A stretch of DNA of 64,000 nucleotides from Mesorhizobium hawassense (GCF_003289945.1 NZ_QMBP01000024.1:1-64000); one strand, 5' to 3'; positions 17,140 through 26,233 are shown, counted from the first letter of the stretch. Numbers and translations are program-made. The notes: generated by a model not told the origin, from the sequence alone.

Positions 17140-18198
17140 TCAAAACCTGGCATCGAGGGTGGCCTTGGCGCCGTTGTCGGCGGAATCCGCACCGAATTGG
17201 CCCGCATAGGACAGGCCGAGCGTGGCATTGGCCGACAGCGGCAGGTCGAATCCGGCCTCGATCACCACGCTGTCCCTGGCGATGGGCACGCCGGCGATGG
17301 TGAAGGCATCGCCGCCGGCGAAAGCGAAGCTCGAGGTCGGCGTGACCGCACCGAAGGCATGGCGCCAGCCGAGCGTGCCGCGCGCGGTGGCGTTGATGCC
17401 GCCAAGCGCGACGTCGGTCGAGCCGCGCAGCCCGAGCGTGGTGAAGGTCGCATCGGTGGTCGAACTTGCGCTGGTCAGCGCCGCGGCACCGCCCTGTTCA
17501 ATGAAGCCGTCGGTATGCACGCTGACATAGGCGAGATTGGCGAAGGGCTCGAACTTGAAGCGCCCGGCATCGGCAGGCTTGTAAGCAAGTTCGCCAAAGA
17601 CTTGCGCGGTACCGGCGTCATAGTCGGCCGACAACTGGTTGGCAAAGCCGTTGAAGACAATCGAGCGTTTCGTCGAAATGCTGCTCCAGCTGTAGGCGGC
17701 GCCGGTGCGGAAAGCGATGGCGCCCCAGTTGGTGCCGCCATAGAGGCCGAGATGGTAGTCGTCGCTGTTCCCGGTGGAATTGCGGGCGTCGGCGTCGAAG
17801 GGCGAATGGCTGTAGCCGCCGAGGAGACCGACACGCCAGTCGCCGACCAGGCTATCGGCGCCGATCAGGAGGCCGCCGCTCGAGCGGTCGAAGGCGGCGG
17901 CATTGCCGTCGCTGCCGGTGTTGCCCCACGAACCAAAGGCCTGGCCCCAGACCGCGAAACGATCGGTGTCGGCAGCGACGATCTCCGGTCCGCCCTCGCC
18001 ATAGGCCATGACGGGCAGTGGCGCGGCGCTGCCGTCGCCGAAAGCGGCGCTGACGCGGCTGGTGGCCGCGTCGCGCAGGAGACCGCTGTCCTCGATCAGC
18101 ATACCCTTGGCCGATGCATGGACCTCGCCCGAGAGCTGGTCGAACGCAGCGCGCGCCTCAAACTCGTTTCGGATATAGGCACGCCCCTTGCGCCTCAT
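17140..18198 (-). pseudogene. truncated autotransporter: beta-barrel domain without passenger
   Basis: The product is almost only the C-terminal autotransporter module. It begins at the AFDQLSGEVHASAKGMLIED segment that precedes barrels, continues through repeated beta-strands (VWGQAFGSWGNTGSDGN, WRVGLLGGYSHSPF), and ends in LDARF with the C-terminal Phe used for outer-membrane insertion. Full-length proteins carry a long secreted passenger and a signal peptide upstream; here both are missing and only about 20 residues precede the junction (start taken at ATG 18198, frame open to 18324). Without a signal it should not reach the outer membrane, so I call it a remnant, though an alternative start or fusion cannot be excluded. 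Confidence 0.75.
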
Positions 18199-18370
18199 TG
18201 ACGCGGCGGGGATTGATATGGTGCGGGGAGTAGGGGTTCGCCAAGGGGGTATTTTTCCCGCCCCATTCGCAGGCCCGCGGCTTCGCTTCGCCCGCCACCC
18301 GCCAAGACGCAACCGTGCAACCACCTTGGGTGGCGGCTTTAACCCGGAAACAACCTTTCAGGTGCTTTTA

Positions 18371-20296
18371 ATGGCCCGATTGAGATCGGGTATCGGAGCC
18401 ATGTGGCAGCATCTTACTGCAAATCTCGTTGCGGTGGCGCTGTTCGTCTCCGGCTGGAACTACGTGCAGCCCTGGCTCGAGGGCCGTTCGCAGAAGTTCA
18501 GGCTGCTCGCTTTCGGCTGCATCATGGGCTGGGGCGCGCTGGCCTCCATGCTGCTGGCAGTCGAGGTCAAGCCGGGGGTCCTCCTGGATCTCAGGACGTC
18601 CCTGGTCGCGACGGCCGGCCTGTTCGCCGGTGCGCCGGGGGCATTGGTGGCCGCCGCCTTTCCGTTGGGATACCGCATCGCGATCGGCGGTCACGGCCTG
18701 ACTGCCGGCCTGATCGGCATTGCCGTTGCGTTCGCCGCCGGCGTTCTTGCCAACCGCCTCATCGGGCGCCGCCAAACGCGCGCCTGGCAAGTGCTCGTGT
18801 TTGCGGTTTGTGTAGGCCTGTCCGGGCTTGTGCCGATGTCGGTCCTGCCGCAAACGGCGGCGCCCGATATCGATGTCCACCTCGTGCTGCCGCTCATCGC
18901 GCTCAATATCGCGGCGACCGCCGTGGCCGGCCTCGTCGTGCTGCACACGCAGCTCGTCGCCAAGGAGCGCGACCTGCTGCGCGCCGCGGTCGCCCAGGCG
19001 CCGGATTTCTATTACGTCAAGAACGCGCGCGGCCAGTTCGTCGCCGTGAACCAGACCGTCGCCGCCCACAATGGCTACGCCCACCCCATGCAGATGACGG
19101 GCAAGACCGATTTCGACGTAGCCGACGCCGCTCGCGCCCGCATCCTTTCCGGGTTGGAACAGAGGATGCTGAAATCAGGCGAGGGGATCGCCGACTTCGA
19201 GGAACAGGTCCCCGACCTGAAGGGCAATCTTCGCTGGTTCTCGACCTCCAAGACACCCTTGCGCGACGCCGATGGCAACGTCATCGGCCTTGTCGGCGTC
19301 ACGCGCGACATCACGGCCCAGAAGCAGCTCGAACAGACGCTGCTCGAGGCCAAGAACCAGCTCTCCTATGCGCTCTCGGAGATGTCGGACGGCCTTGCCA
19401 TGTTCGATGCGGAGGGGGTTCTGGTTTTCTGCAACCAGCAATACCGCGAGCTGTTTCCGCTGACCGGCGACCTGCGCGTTCCCGGCACGAGGCTGCGCGA
19501 CATCCTGGAAGCCGTGACCGTGACCGGCGAGCAGGTGGGCATCCCCAAGGGCCACGAGCGGGAATGGATAGACAATGTGGTCGGCGCGCTTCATGTGCCC
19601 GGCGAGCAGCAGATCAAGCTGTTCGACGGCCATTGGCTGATGCTGCGCACGCGGCCCACGCAGGCCGGCCTGGCGCTGGTGGTCGTCTCCGACATCACCG
19701 AGATCAAGAGCACCGAGGGGGAGCTCACCACGCTCAGCAACCAGCTGGCGCAGCTCGCCAACACCGATCCGCTGCTGGGCCTCGGCAATCGCCGCGCGTT
19801 CGACCAGGCGCTGGCCGGCGTGGTTACGGATGCAAGCCAGTCCGACCGGGAAATCGCGCTGCTTTTGATCGATGTCGATTTCTTCAAGGCCTATAACGAC
19901 CATTACGGGCACCTTGCCGGAGACGAGTGCCTGCGCCAGATCGCCGACTGCCTGCGACAGCGCACACGCGCCGGCGATTTCGTGGCGCGCTATGGCGGCG
20001 AGGAATTCGCCGTCATCCTGCCCGAGGCCTCGGCTGCCGGCGCCATGCGCGTGGCCGACAATCTGAGAGCCGCGGTGCGCGAGCGGGCGCTCGAGCATGC
20101 CCGCAGCGAGCGCAAGGTCGTCACCATCAGCGTCGGCGTCGCCGTAAGCAGCCCTACCGCCCGCCACAACCCGACCAGCCTGATCCTGCAGGCCGACAAG
20201 GCTCTCTACGCCGCCAAGGCAGCCGGACGCGACGCCACGCGACTGGCCGAGCCGGACGTTGGTTTCCAACCGATTCCGCTTCCGCGCAAGGCGTGA
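18371..20296 (+). CDS. membrane PAS-PAS-GGDEF diguanylate cyclase
   Basis: 641 residues. Residues 1-190 hold five or six membrane helices of the 5TMR-LYT type. Two PAS domains follow (about 205-325, AQAPDFYYVKNARGQFVAVN; and about 335-445, SEMSDGLAMFDAEGVLVFCN). A GGDEF domain at 460-625 has the active site GGEEF at 542-546 and an intact inhibitory RxxD site (RAGD, 533-536) five residues before it. It should make cyclic di-GMP and be subject to product inhibition, in response to a membrane or cytosolic signal. There is no EAL domain. The ATG at 18371 has AGGTG upstream; the frame is open further up to 18188 but lacks a better start. Confidence 0.93.
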   Translation: MARLRSGIGAMWQHLTANLVAVALFVSGWNYVQPWLEGRSQKFRLLAFGCIMGWGALASMLLAVEVKPGVLLDLRTSLVATAGLFAGAPGALVAAAFPLGYRIAIGGHGLTAGLIGIAVAFAAGVLANRLIGRRQTRAWQVLVFAVCVGLSGLVPMSVLPQTAAPDIDVHLVLPLIALNIAATAVAGLVVLHTQLVAKERDLLRAAVAQAPDFYYVKNARGQFVAVNQTVAAHNGYAHPMQMTGKTDFDVADAARARILSGLEQRMLKSGEGIADFEEQVPDLKGNLRWFSTSKTPLRDADGNVIGLVGVTRDITAQKQLEQTLLEAKNQLSYALSEMSDGLAMFDAEGVLVFCNQQYRELFPLTGDLRVPGTRLRDILEAVTVTGEQVGIPKGHEREWIDNVVGALHVPGEQQIKLFDGHWLMLRTRPTQAGLALVVVSDITEIKSTEGELTTLSNQLAQLANTDPLLGLGNRRAFDQALAGVVTDASQSDREIALLLIDVDFFKAYNDHYGHLAGDECLRQIADCLRQRTRAGDFVARYGGEEFAVILPEASAAGAMRVADNLRAAVRERALEHARSERKVVTISVGVAVSSPTARHNPTSLILQADKALYAAKAAGRDATRLAEPDVGFQPIPLPRKA

Positions 20297-20352
20297 AGCG
20301 GTAAGGCGCGGTGTGCAATGGCAGCGGAAGCCCAGGCGTCCGCGACCAGGGA

Positions 20353-20838
20353 TCAATCCGCTTCACCACCCTGACCCTTGCCGCACTCGGCCAGCACCTT
20401 GCCGATCGCGGCGCCTGAGCCCTTCAGCGGAAAGCTCGCCTGGCCATATTTGTCGGCCGAGACCGTCACGTCGCCCTTGCCGCGCAAAAGCGAAAGCAAC
20501 GGATCGGTGGGGCCGGAGAGCTCGGCGGTGAAGTAATTATACATCGCCTCGAGCTCGAGCTTTTGGGTAACGCTCTTGTCGCCCGCCTTGAAGGTGAAGG
20601 AGCCGCTGATGCCGGGCTCCAACTGCCCGCCCGCGGCGCCGAGGTCGTAGCTCAGCATCGGCTTCTCGAAACAGGTCAGCATCAGATGCGCATCGCCCTT
20701 CGGCCCGCCGCACACCGAAGCCGTCATCACGCTGCCGCCCTCGTCCTCCTCCATCTTGGCCGACCAGGAGCAGGAGGCGGCATGGGCGGGGAGGGCGGTG
20801 AGCAGTGCCAGGATGAGTGTTGTCAGCGTAGATTTCAT
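20353..20838 (-). CDS. exported hypothetical protein (161 aa)
   Basis: A signal peptide (MKSTLTTLILALLTALPAHA, cleavage after AHA) is followed by a beta-rich domain of about 140 residues with four Cys (SCSWS, VCGGP, TCFEK, ECGKG) that could form two disulfides in the periplasm. I do not recognise the family. A strong CGAGGGGGAGAG ribosome site precedes the ATG. It converges with the cyclase gene, 56 bp away. Confidence 0.7.
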   Translation of the reverse strand: MKSTLTTLILALLTALPAHAASCSWSAKMEEDEGGSVMTASVCGGPKGDAHLMLTCFEKPMLSYDLGAAGGQLEPGISGSFTFKAGDKSVTQKLELEAMYNYFTAELSGPTDPLLSLLRGKGDVTVSADKYGQASFPLKGSGAAIGKVLAECGKGQGGEAD

Positions 20839-20935
20839 GATCTCTCCCCCTCGTGATGCGGTGAAGCATACAGGGCAAATGAAGCTCTGACAGTACTTGA
20901 TGGGTTGGAGATTGGCGAAAGCCGATGTGACGGCT

Positions 20936-21085
20936 GATCTCCCCCCTTGCGGGGGAGATCAGCAGCTTCTGCCTCAGATCAACTTTTCAAGTGTGATCGC
21001 AGATCCCGCACCCGCTTCCCGGTCGCGTGGAACATGGCATTGGCAATCGCCGGCGCGATGCCGACGATCGCCAGTTCGCCCACGC
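20936..21085 (-). pseudogene. duplicated 3' fragment of the molybdopterin subunit gene
   Basis: This stretch is a second copy of about 21930-22066, the last ~40 codons of the paoC-like gene together with the adjoining REP hairpin. The minus-strand reading gives GELAIVGIAPAIANAMFHAT followed by GKRVRD, as in the parent (one Val to Met change). A one-base deletion (TCGGCAG to TCGCAG) then shifts the frame and the last residues differ. The upstream part of the gene is absent, so it is a non-functional scrap. A perfect 9-bp hairpin (CCACGCAGT/ACTGCGTGG, 21080-21105) marks its upstream edge. Confidence 0.85.
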
Positions 21086-21113
21086 AGTTACCCGCCACTG
21101 CGTGGGACTGCGG

Positions 21114-21497
21114 TCACCGGGCCTGGGCCGGCTGGAACAGTTCCACCAGATTGCCGGAAGGATCGACCAGCAGGATTTGCGAGCCGCCTGGACCCGTCAC
21201 GATTTCATTGCGGAAGCTGAGGCCCGCCGCCTTGAGCCGCGCGACCTCCGCCGCGAGATCCTCGACGATCAGGTGGATGCGGTTCCAGCCTCCCGGGCCT
21301 GGCCGCTCGCCGTCGGGCATCGGCCTGCCCGCCGAACTGGTCGGACCGCTCAGCAGCAGCCGAAGTGCTCCCCGCGTGACGTCCGCGAAGGCTGGTGCAC
21401 GGTTCGAAAGCTGCTTGAAGCCGAGGTGTTTCGTGTACCAGGCCACGGCATCATCGACGTCGTTGACCATGTATCGAACATTTACAATTGCCGACAT
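21114..21497 (-). CDS. VOC family (glyoxalase-like) protein
   Basis: 127 residues with the paired beta-alpha-beta-beta-beta units of the vicinal oxygen chelate fold: VRYMVNDVDDAVAWYTKHLG in the first half, and GWNRIHLIVEDL with DPSGNLVELFQPA in the second. Possible metal ligands are the His in IHLIV and the Glu in LVELF. VOC proteins include glyoxalases, dioxygenases and antibiotic-binding proteins; the substrate is unknown. GAGGG precedes the ATG. It lies downstream of the gene at 21534-21743 on the same strand and sits between the paoC-like gene and its duplicated scrap. Confidence 0.88.
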   Translation of the reverse strand: MSAIVNVRYMVNDVDDAVAWYTKHLGFKQLSNRAPAFADVTRGALRLLLSGPTSSAGRPMPDGERPGPGGWNRIHLIVEDLAAEVARLKAAGLSFRNEIVTGPGGSQILLVDPSGNLVELFQPAQAR

Positions 21498-21533
21498 CGT
21501 CTCGCCCTCTAACGGTGAAGCACTCTAGCAGGA

Positions 21534-21743
21534 TTACCGCCAGGCTGCCTCGTTCTTCCGCTCATAATCCCGGAATGCCTTGATCAAGCCGCCCAGAACC
21601 TCCGCCGACGTTTCGAACATCGCCTTCAGCTGGGGCTCGTCGACCTTTGTAATGTCTTCCCGCAGGTGGTCTTGAATCTGCTGGAAGGCTTTCTGCATTT
21701 TCTGGGTATGATGCCGCGGATCGCGGTCGGCATCGCTTGCCAT
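21534..21743 (-). CDS. small helical hypothetical protein (69 aa)
   Basis: The ATG at 21743 follows GGAGATGGAAA. The product is all-helical and charged (KMQKAFQQIQDHLREDITKV, then KAMFETSAEVLGGLIKAFRD) and ends NEAAWR, with no Cys, signal or membrane segment. I know similar proteins only as conserved hypotheticals of rhizobia. It lies 36 bp upstream of the VOC gene and may share its transcript. Confidence 0.7.
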   Translation of the reverse strand: MASDADRDPRHHTQKMQKAFQQIQDHLREDITKVDEPQLKAMFETSAEVLGGLIKAFRDYERKNEAAWR

Positions 21744-21887
21744 TTTCCATCTCCATGTCGTGGAGTGCTCCGTGGCAACGCGGGCGACGCAGGTCGGGTT
21801 CCGTCGCCGGGCACTCGCGGCTGGCAAGCGGTACGAAACGGTGGGGTAGGGCATTTTGCAGGGGTGGGACGGACTGAGACGCTGGCG

Positions 21888-21950
21888 CGAGGCGCCCCCC
21901 CTCTGGCCTGCCGGCCATCTCCCCCACGAGGGGGGAGATCAGCAGCTTCT
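21888..21950. repeat. REP-like element, inverted orientation
   Basis: GCCCCCCCTCTGGCCTGCCGG followed by the ATCTCCCCC/GGGGGGAGAT hairpin and CAGCAGCTTC. It abuts the stop of the paoC-like gene and was carried along in the duplication at 20936-21085. Confidence 0.8.
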
Positions 21951-21953
21951 GCC

Positions 21954-24248
21954 TCAAATCAACTTCTCCAGCGTGATCGGCAGATCCCTTACCCGCTTCC
22001 CGGTCGCGTGGAACACCGCGTTCGCGATCGCCGGAGCGATGCCGACGATCGCCAGTTCCCCCACGCCCTTGCCGCCGAGCGCCGAGGAGTGCGGGTCGGG
22101 GATGCCGACCGAGATCGTCTGGATGTCGGGAATGTCGGCATTGGTCGGCAGCATATAGTCGGCGAAATTGCCGTTGACGATGCGGCCGTGGCGGCGGTCG
22201 ACGATGCCTTCCTCGAGCAGCGCCTGGCCGATGCCCATGATGATGCCGCCCTTCCACTGGCTTTCGGCAAGCTTGGGGTTATAGAGCCGGCCGGAATCCA
22301 GCGCCGAGACCACGCGCGATACGCGCACCGTGCCGAAATCCTCGTCGACCTTGACCTCGACGAAATGCGCGCACCAGGAATAGCGCGACCAGTCGCCCTC
22401 GGTATGCGGCAGCGCCATGGCGATGGTGGTGTAGTTCTTGTAGCGCTGCTCCGGCGTCGAGTTCGCCGGCATGGTGTCGCCCTTGGCCTCGATTTGGTCG
22501 CGGCCGACAGCGGCCATGAACTCGGCGATCGACAGCTCCGGACCTTCGCCGCGCGGCGAGGCGATGCGGCCGTCCTTTACCGACAGCGTGTTCGCCTGCA
22601 GCGCCTGGAAGGGCGAGCGCGGGTCGGAGAGCGCCAGTCCGATCAGCTCGTCCAGCGCCTGGCCGGCCGCCTTGTAGACGGCGCCGGTCATGACGCCGGC
22701 AAGCCGCGAGCCGCCGGTGACGCCGGCGCGGGCAAAGTGCGAGTCGCCGAGCTTTACCGAAACCTGCTCCACCGGCACGCCGAGCGTCTCGGCGGCGGTC
22801 TGCGCCAGGATCGTGTAGGTGCCCTGGCCCATGTCGATAGAGGAGCTTTCGACCACGACCGAGCCGTCGGCCATGATCTTCACCACCGCCTCGCCATGCG
22901 CGCGCCGCACCGGATAGGTGCCGGCCGCAACGCCCCAGCCGATGAGTTGGCGGCCGTCACGCATCGAGCGTGGCTGGGGTGAGCGCTTGGCCCAGCCGAA
23001 GGCTTCCGCCCCTGCGGCAAAGGCTTCGCGCAGCTGGCGCGTCGACCACGCTTTCTTCGCATGCGGGTCCTGTTCGGCATAGTTGATCAGCCGCATCTCA
23101 AGCGGATCGATGCCGAGCTCATGCGCCAGCTCGTCGATGGCGCATTCGATGCCGAAGGCGCTCGGGTTCTCGCCCGGCGCGCGCTTGGCGCCCGGCACCA
23201 CGGTGTTCACCCGCACCACATTCTGCTTCGAGGAGAAGTTCGGCGTCGCGTACATGATCGAGGTGACCGAACCGAGCGGCTCGACCCACATGCCGTCGAC
23301 CGCCGTCTCGTTGACGCCGCGATGGACGATCGACTGGATGCGGCCCGTTTTGTCGGCGCCGATCGCCACCGTCTGCCGCGTCGCGGCGCGGCCGCCGTAA
23401 GACGTGAAATTCTGCGGCCGGTTGAGCACCAGCTTCACCGGACGTCCGAGCATTTTCGCTGCTGCCGCGGCCACCGCGCTGTGCGCGAGCGCCAGCGCCT
23501 TCGACCCGAAACCGCCGCCGATATAGGGCGACACCAGCCGCACATTCTCGAACGGCACGCCGAACCACTCGGCGTAGGTGCGCGCCATGCCGTCGAGCCA
23601 TTGGCTCGGCTCCCAGATGGTCAGCTCGTCGCCCTCCCAGCGCGCGATCAGCCCATGCGGCTCCATCGCCGCCTGGAATTCGCGCGGCGTGTTGTAGGCC
23701 GCGCAGATGCGCACCGGCGCTTCGGCGAAAGCAGCTTGCGCGTCGCCCCATTCCTTGGTCATGGCGTCGATCGCGATGCCGTCGCCGGCCTTGCCGTCGC
23801 TGAGGTCGACGATGGCCGGCGTCTCGTCATACCAGACCTTGACGAGCGCGGTCGCCGCCACCGCCTGCTCGAAGGTTTCGGCCACCACGGCCGCGACATG
23901 CTGGCCGGAAAAGGTGACCTCGCGGGCGAGGGGACAGTAGGTCGACAGCGCCGGCGGGTTGCCGAACCAGTCCGACGCGCCCCTCAGCTCCATGATGGTG
24001 TCGGGCGTCAGCACGGCAAGCACGCCGGGCGCGGTTTCGGCGGCGCGGGTGTCGATGGCGGTGACCTTGCCGGCGGCGATCGTCGCGCCGACCAGCACCG
24101 CATGCGTCAGCCCATCGAGCTGCTGCTCGAACGCATACTTCGCCGCACCCGTGATCTTAGCCGGGCCGTCGACGCGCGACAGCCGGCCGCCGACCGCTTC
24201 GAGCCGCGCGCTGTCGGACGCGGCGTGTTTCAAGTCATGAACGGTCAT
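21954..24248 (-). CDS. paoC: xanthine dehydrogenase family molybdopterin-binding subunit (PaoC-like)
   Basis: 764 residues of the molybdenum hydroxylase large subunit. The N-terminal domain (RVDGPAKITGAAKYAFEQQL) is followed by the cofactor-binding region with PYIGGGFGSKALALAHSAVA, AEPHGL-like contacts (AAMEPHGLIA), and the base Glu near residue 731 in GKGVGELAIVG. The family hydroxylates aldehydes or N-heterocycles with water at a Mo-MCD or MPT centre and passes electrons to the Fe-S and FAD subunits. Similarity is closest to PaoC/YagR of the PaoABC aldehyde oxidoreductase, so aromatic aldehydes are plausible substrates. It is the last of three overlapping genes (ATGA at 24245-24248). A scrap of its 3' end is duplicated downstream. 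The MCD chaperone (PaoD/XdhC type) is not in the window. Confidence 0.93.
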   Translation of the reverse strand: MTVHDLKHAASDSARLEAVGGRLSRVDGPAKITGAAKYAFEQQLDGLTHAVLVGATIAAGKVTAIDTRAAETAPGVLAVLTPDTIMELRGASDWFGNPPALSTYCPLAREVTFSGQHVAAVVAETFEQAVAATALVKVWYDETPAIVDLSDGKAGDGIAIDAMTKEWGDAQAAFAEAPVRICAAYNTPREFQAAMEPHGLIARWEGDELTIWEPSQWLDGMARTYAEWFGVPFENVRLVSPYIGGGFGSKALALAHSAVAAAAAKMLGRPVKLVLNRPQNFTSYGGRAATRQTVAIGADKTGRIQSIVHRGVNETAVDGMWVEPLGSVTSIMYATPNFSSKQNVVRVNTVVPGAKRAPGENPSAFGIECAIDELAHELGIDPLEMRLINYAEQDPHAKKAWSTRQLREAFAAGAEAFGWAKRSPQPRSMRDGRQLIGWGVAAGTYPVRRAHGEAVVKIMADGSVVVESSSIDMGQGTYTILAQTAAETLGVPVEQVSVKLGDSHFARAGVTGGSRLAGVMTGAVYKAAGQALDELIGLALSDPRSPFQALQANTLSVKDGRIASPRGEGPELSIAEFMAAVGRDQIEAKGDTMPANSTPEQRYKNYTTIAMALPHTEGDWSRYSWCAHFVEVKVDEDFGTVRVSRVVSALDSGRLYNPKLAESQWKGGIIMGIGQALLEEGIVDRRHGRIVNGNFADYMLPTNADIPDIQTISVGIPDPHSSALGGKGVGELAIVGIAPAIANAVFHATGKRVRDLPITLEKLI

Positions 24249-25228
24249 GCCGTCTCTCCCAATTTGAGGATGGCGCGCGCGATAACGCGCGGCGCCAGCG
24301 AAATCTTGTAGTGGTTGGCGCCATGGTCGACGGCGCCCGCCATGGCGAGCTCGCTCGCCTTGCGGACCGTGTCTTCGGAAAGCGGCTTGCCCTTCAGCGC
24401 GTCCTCGACGGCGCGCGCCCGCCACGGCTTGGTCGCGACGCCGCCAAGTGCCACCCGGATGTCGCGCACGGTGCGGCCGTCGCCTTCGAGCTCCAGTCCG
24501 ACGGCGGCGCTGGCCGCCGCGAATTCATAGGATTGGCGGTCGCGCACCTTGATGTAGGTCGAGCGCCGCGCGGCCGCCGAGCCGGGGATCTCGATCGCCC
24601 TGATCACCTCGCCGGGGCGGATGTCGTGCTCCCGCTCGGCGGTCGCGCCGGGCGAGAGGAAGAAGTCCTCGACCTTGAGCTTGCGCTCGCCGAGATCGAC
24701 CTCGGCGTCGAAGGCGACGAGCGCCACCGCCAGGTCGCCCGGATAGGTGGCGATGCAGGCTTCGCTCGTGCCGAGAACGGCATGGCCGCGCGTCACGCCG
24801 CCGATCGCCGAGCAGCCGCTGCCCGGCGCGCGCTTGTTGCAGGCCGGGAAGTTGGTGGGGTCGCGGAAGTAAGGACAGCGCGTGCGCTGCATCAGGTTGC
24901 CGCCGATGGTCGCCATGTTGCGCAACTGCGCCGAGGCCGCCTGCCAGAGCGCCTCCGACACTGCCGGGAAGAGGCTCTTCACTTGGCGGTCGTCGGCGAC
25001 ATGGCTCATCTTCGCCAGCGCGCCGATCAAGGCGTAGTCGGCGGTCACGTCGATGGCGCTGAGCCCTTCGATATGGCTGATGTCGATGACGGTCGACGGT
25101 TCGGCGACGCCGCATTTGGCGAGGTCGACCAATGTCGTACCGCCGGCGAGCAGCATGGCGCCGGGAAGGGCGGCGGCATTGTGCGCGGCTTCCACGCTAT
25201 CGGCGCGGACGTAAGCGAAATCTCTCAT
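24245..25228 (-). CDS. paoB: FAD-binding subunit of molybdenum hydroxylase (PaoB-like)
   Basis: 327 residues. An FAD PCMH-type domain at residues 1-215 (AMLLAGGTTLVDLAK, MATIGGNLMQRTRCPYFRD) precedes a CO-dehydrogenase flavoprotein C-terminal domain. Between them is a Cys loop, RCPYFRD...FPACNKRAPGSGC...SEACIATYPGDLAVAL, in which four Cys match the extra [4Fe-4S] cluster described for E. coli PaoB and absent from ordinary xanthine dehydrogenases. It should relay electrons from the [2Fe-2S] subunit to FAD and onward. It overlaps both neighbours by four bases, showing tight translational coupling. Confidence 0.93.
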   Translation of the reverse strand: MRDFAYVRADSVEAAHNAAALPGAMLLAGGTTLVDLAKCGVAEPSTVIDISHIEGLSAIDVTADYALIGALAKMSHVADDRQVKSLFPAVSEALWQAASAQLRNMATIGGNLMQRTRCPYFRDPTNFPACNKRAPGSGCSAIGGVTRGHAVLGTSEACIATYPGDLAVALVAFDAEVDLGERKLKVEDFFLSPGATAEREHDIRPGEVIRAIEIPGSAAARRSTYIKVRDRQSYEFAAASAAVGLELEGDGRTVRDIRVALGGVATKPWRARAVEDALKGKPLSEDTVRKASELAMAGAVDHGANHYKISLAPRVIARAILKLGETA

Positions 25229-25725
25229 GAGCGCAGCTCCTGTGCGGCCTGGCGGACGGCGGCGACGATGTTGGGATAGGCGCCGCAGCGGCAGAGATTG
25301 CCGGCCATGTATTCGCGGATTTCGTCGTCGGAACCGGCATGCCCTTCGCGGATGCAGGCCACCGCCGACATGATCTGCCCCGGTGTGCAATAGCCGCACT
25401 GGAAGGCGTCCTGCTCGAGGAAGGCGGCCTGCACGGCGTTGAGCGTGCCGTCCTCGCCGGCCAACCCCTCGATCGTGGTGATCGAGCGGCCTTCGACCTG
25501 GGCGGCTAAAGTCAGGCAGGCGAGCACGCGCTCGCCGTCGACATGCACGGTGCAGGCGCCGCACTGGCCCTGGTCGCAGCCTTTCTTGGTGCCGGTGAGG
25601 TGGACCCGCTCGCGCAATGCGTCGAGCAGGGTGACGCGCGGCTCGACGTCGAGCGCATGGTCGCGGCCGTTGATGCTGAGAAGGATGGAAAGCGTGGTGG
25701 GACTGATGGTGACTTGGTCATTCAT
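25225..25725 (-). CDS. paoA: [2Fe-2S]-binding subunit of molybdenum hydroxylase (PaoA-like)
   Basis: 166 residues carrying two [2Fe-2S] clusters. The N-terminal ferredoxin-like domain has GCDQGQCGACTVHVDGERVL with a fourth Cys in LAC. The C-terminal helical domain has CGYCTPGQIMSA and GNLCRCGAYPNI. It moves electrons from the molybdenum centre to the FAD subunit. E. coli PaoA carries a Tat signal that exports the complex; here the N-terminus (MNDQVTISPTTLSILLSING) has none, so the enzyme is probably cytoplasmic. It is the first gene of the three-gene operon and faces a divergent TetR regulator across a 290-bp repeat cluster. Confidence 0.93.
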   Translation of the reverse strand: MNDQVTISPTTLSILLSINGRDHALDVEPRVTLLDALRERVHLTGTKKGCDQGQCGACTVHVDGERVLACLTLAAQVEGRSITTIEGLAGEDGTLNAVQAAFLEQDAFQCGYCTPGQIMSAVACIREGHAGSDDEIREYMAGNLCRCGAYPNIVAAVRQAAQELRS

Positions 25726-25765
25726 GGGGCGTCGGGCTCCGATTGCTGGACGCGGGCAAGGCGTG

Positions 25766-26061
25766 GAAGCTGCTAATCTCCCCCCTTGTGGGGGAGATGC
25801 CCGGCAGGGCAGAGGGGGGCGCGAAGGAATGAGGCGTTTGAACGACCAGGTTCCTCGCCCCCATGAAATGGGGGAGAGGTGGCTCGGCGAAGCCGAGACG
25901 GAGAGGGCTGCGCCCCTACGAAGTCCCCCTTTCCGTCCGCTTCGCGGCCACTCCCCGCCTTCAGCGGGGGCGAGGAACCCAAGCTTTGATACGCTGGCGG
26001 GACAGCGCCCCCCTCTGGCCTGCCGGCCATCTCCCCCACGAGGGGGGAGATCAGCAGTTCC
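25766..26061. repeat. composite inverted repeat cluster, about 295 bp
   Basis: A REP-like element (hairpin ATCTCCCCCC/GGGGGAGAT, then GCCCGGCAGGGCAGAGGGG) opens the block and an inverted copy closes it. Between them lie CCTCGCCCC-type elements, also inverted (GGTTCCTCGCCCC ... GGGGCGAGGAACC). The whole block is close to a large imperfect palindrome. It separates the divergent paoABC-like operon and TetR gene, and so displaces their promoters to its edges. Confidence 0.85.
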
Positions 26062-26233
26062 GGCGCCCCACTCCAGCGGCCAGGGTGCGTTTCCAGTCCT
26101 TCTCTGCGTGACATACCGCTTCCCCTGGTTATATGATAAAAGCACTCCACTAAAGCGGAGGTGCCTCCGTTTATTTAACTGGGGTCTGGCCAGTCATGGT
26201 TCAACCCCCCATATTGCCTTGGTGGAGAAAAAA

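Noticed and set aside
21666..22982. A 438-codon plus-strand frame antisense to paoC
   Set aside because: It opposes a well-conserved gene and contains repeat DNA; composition is noise.
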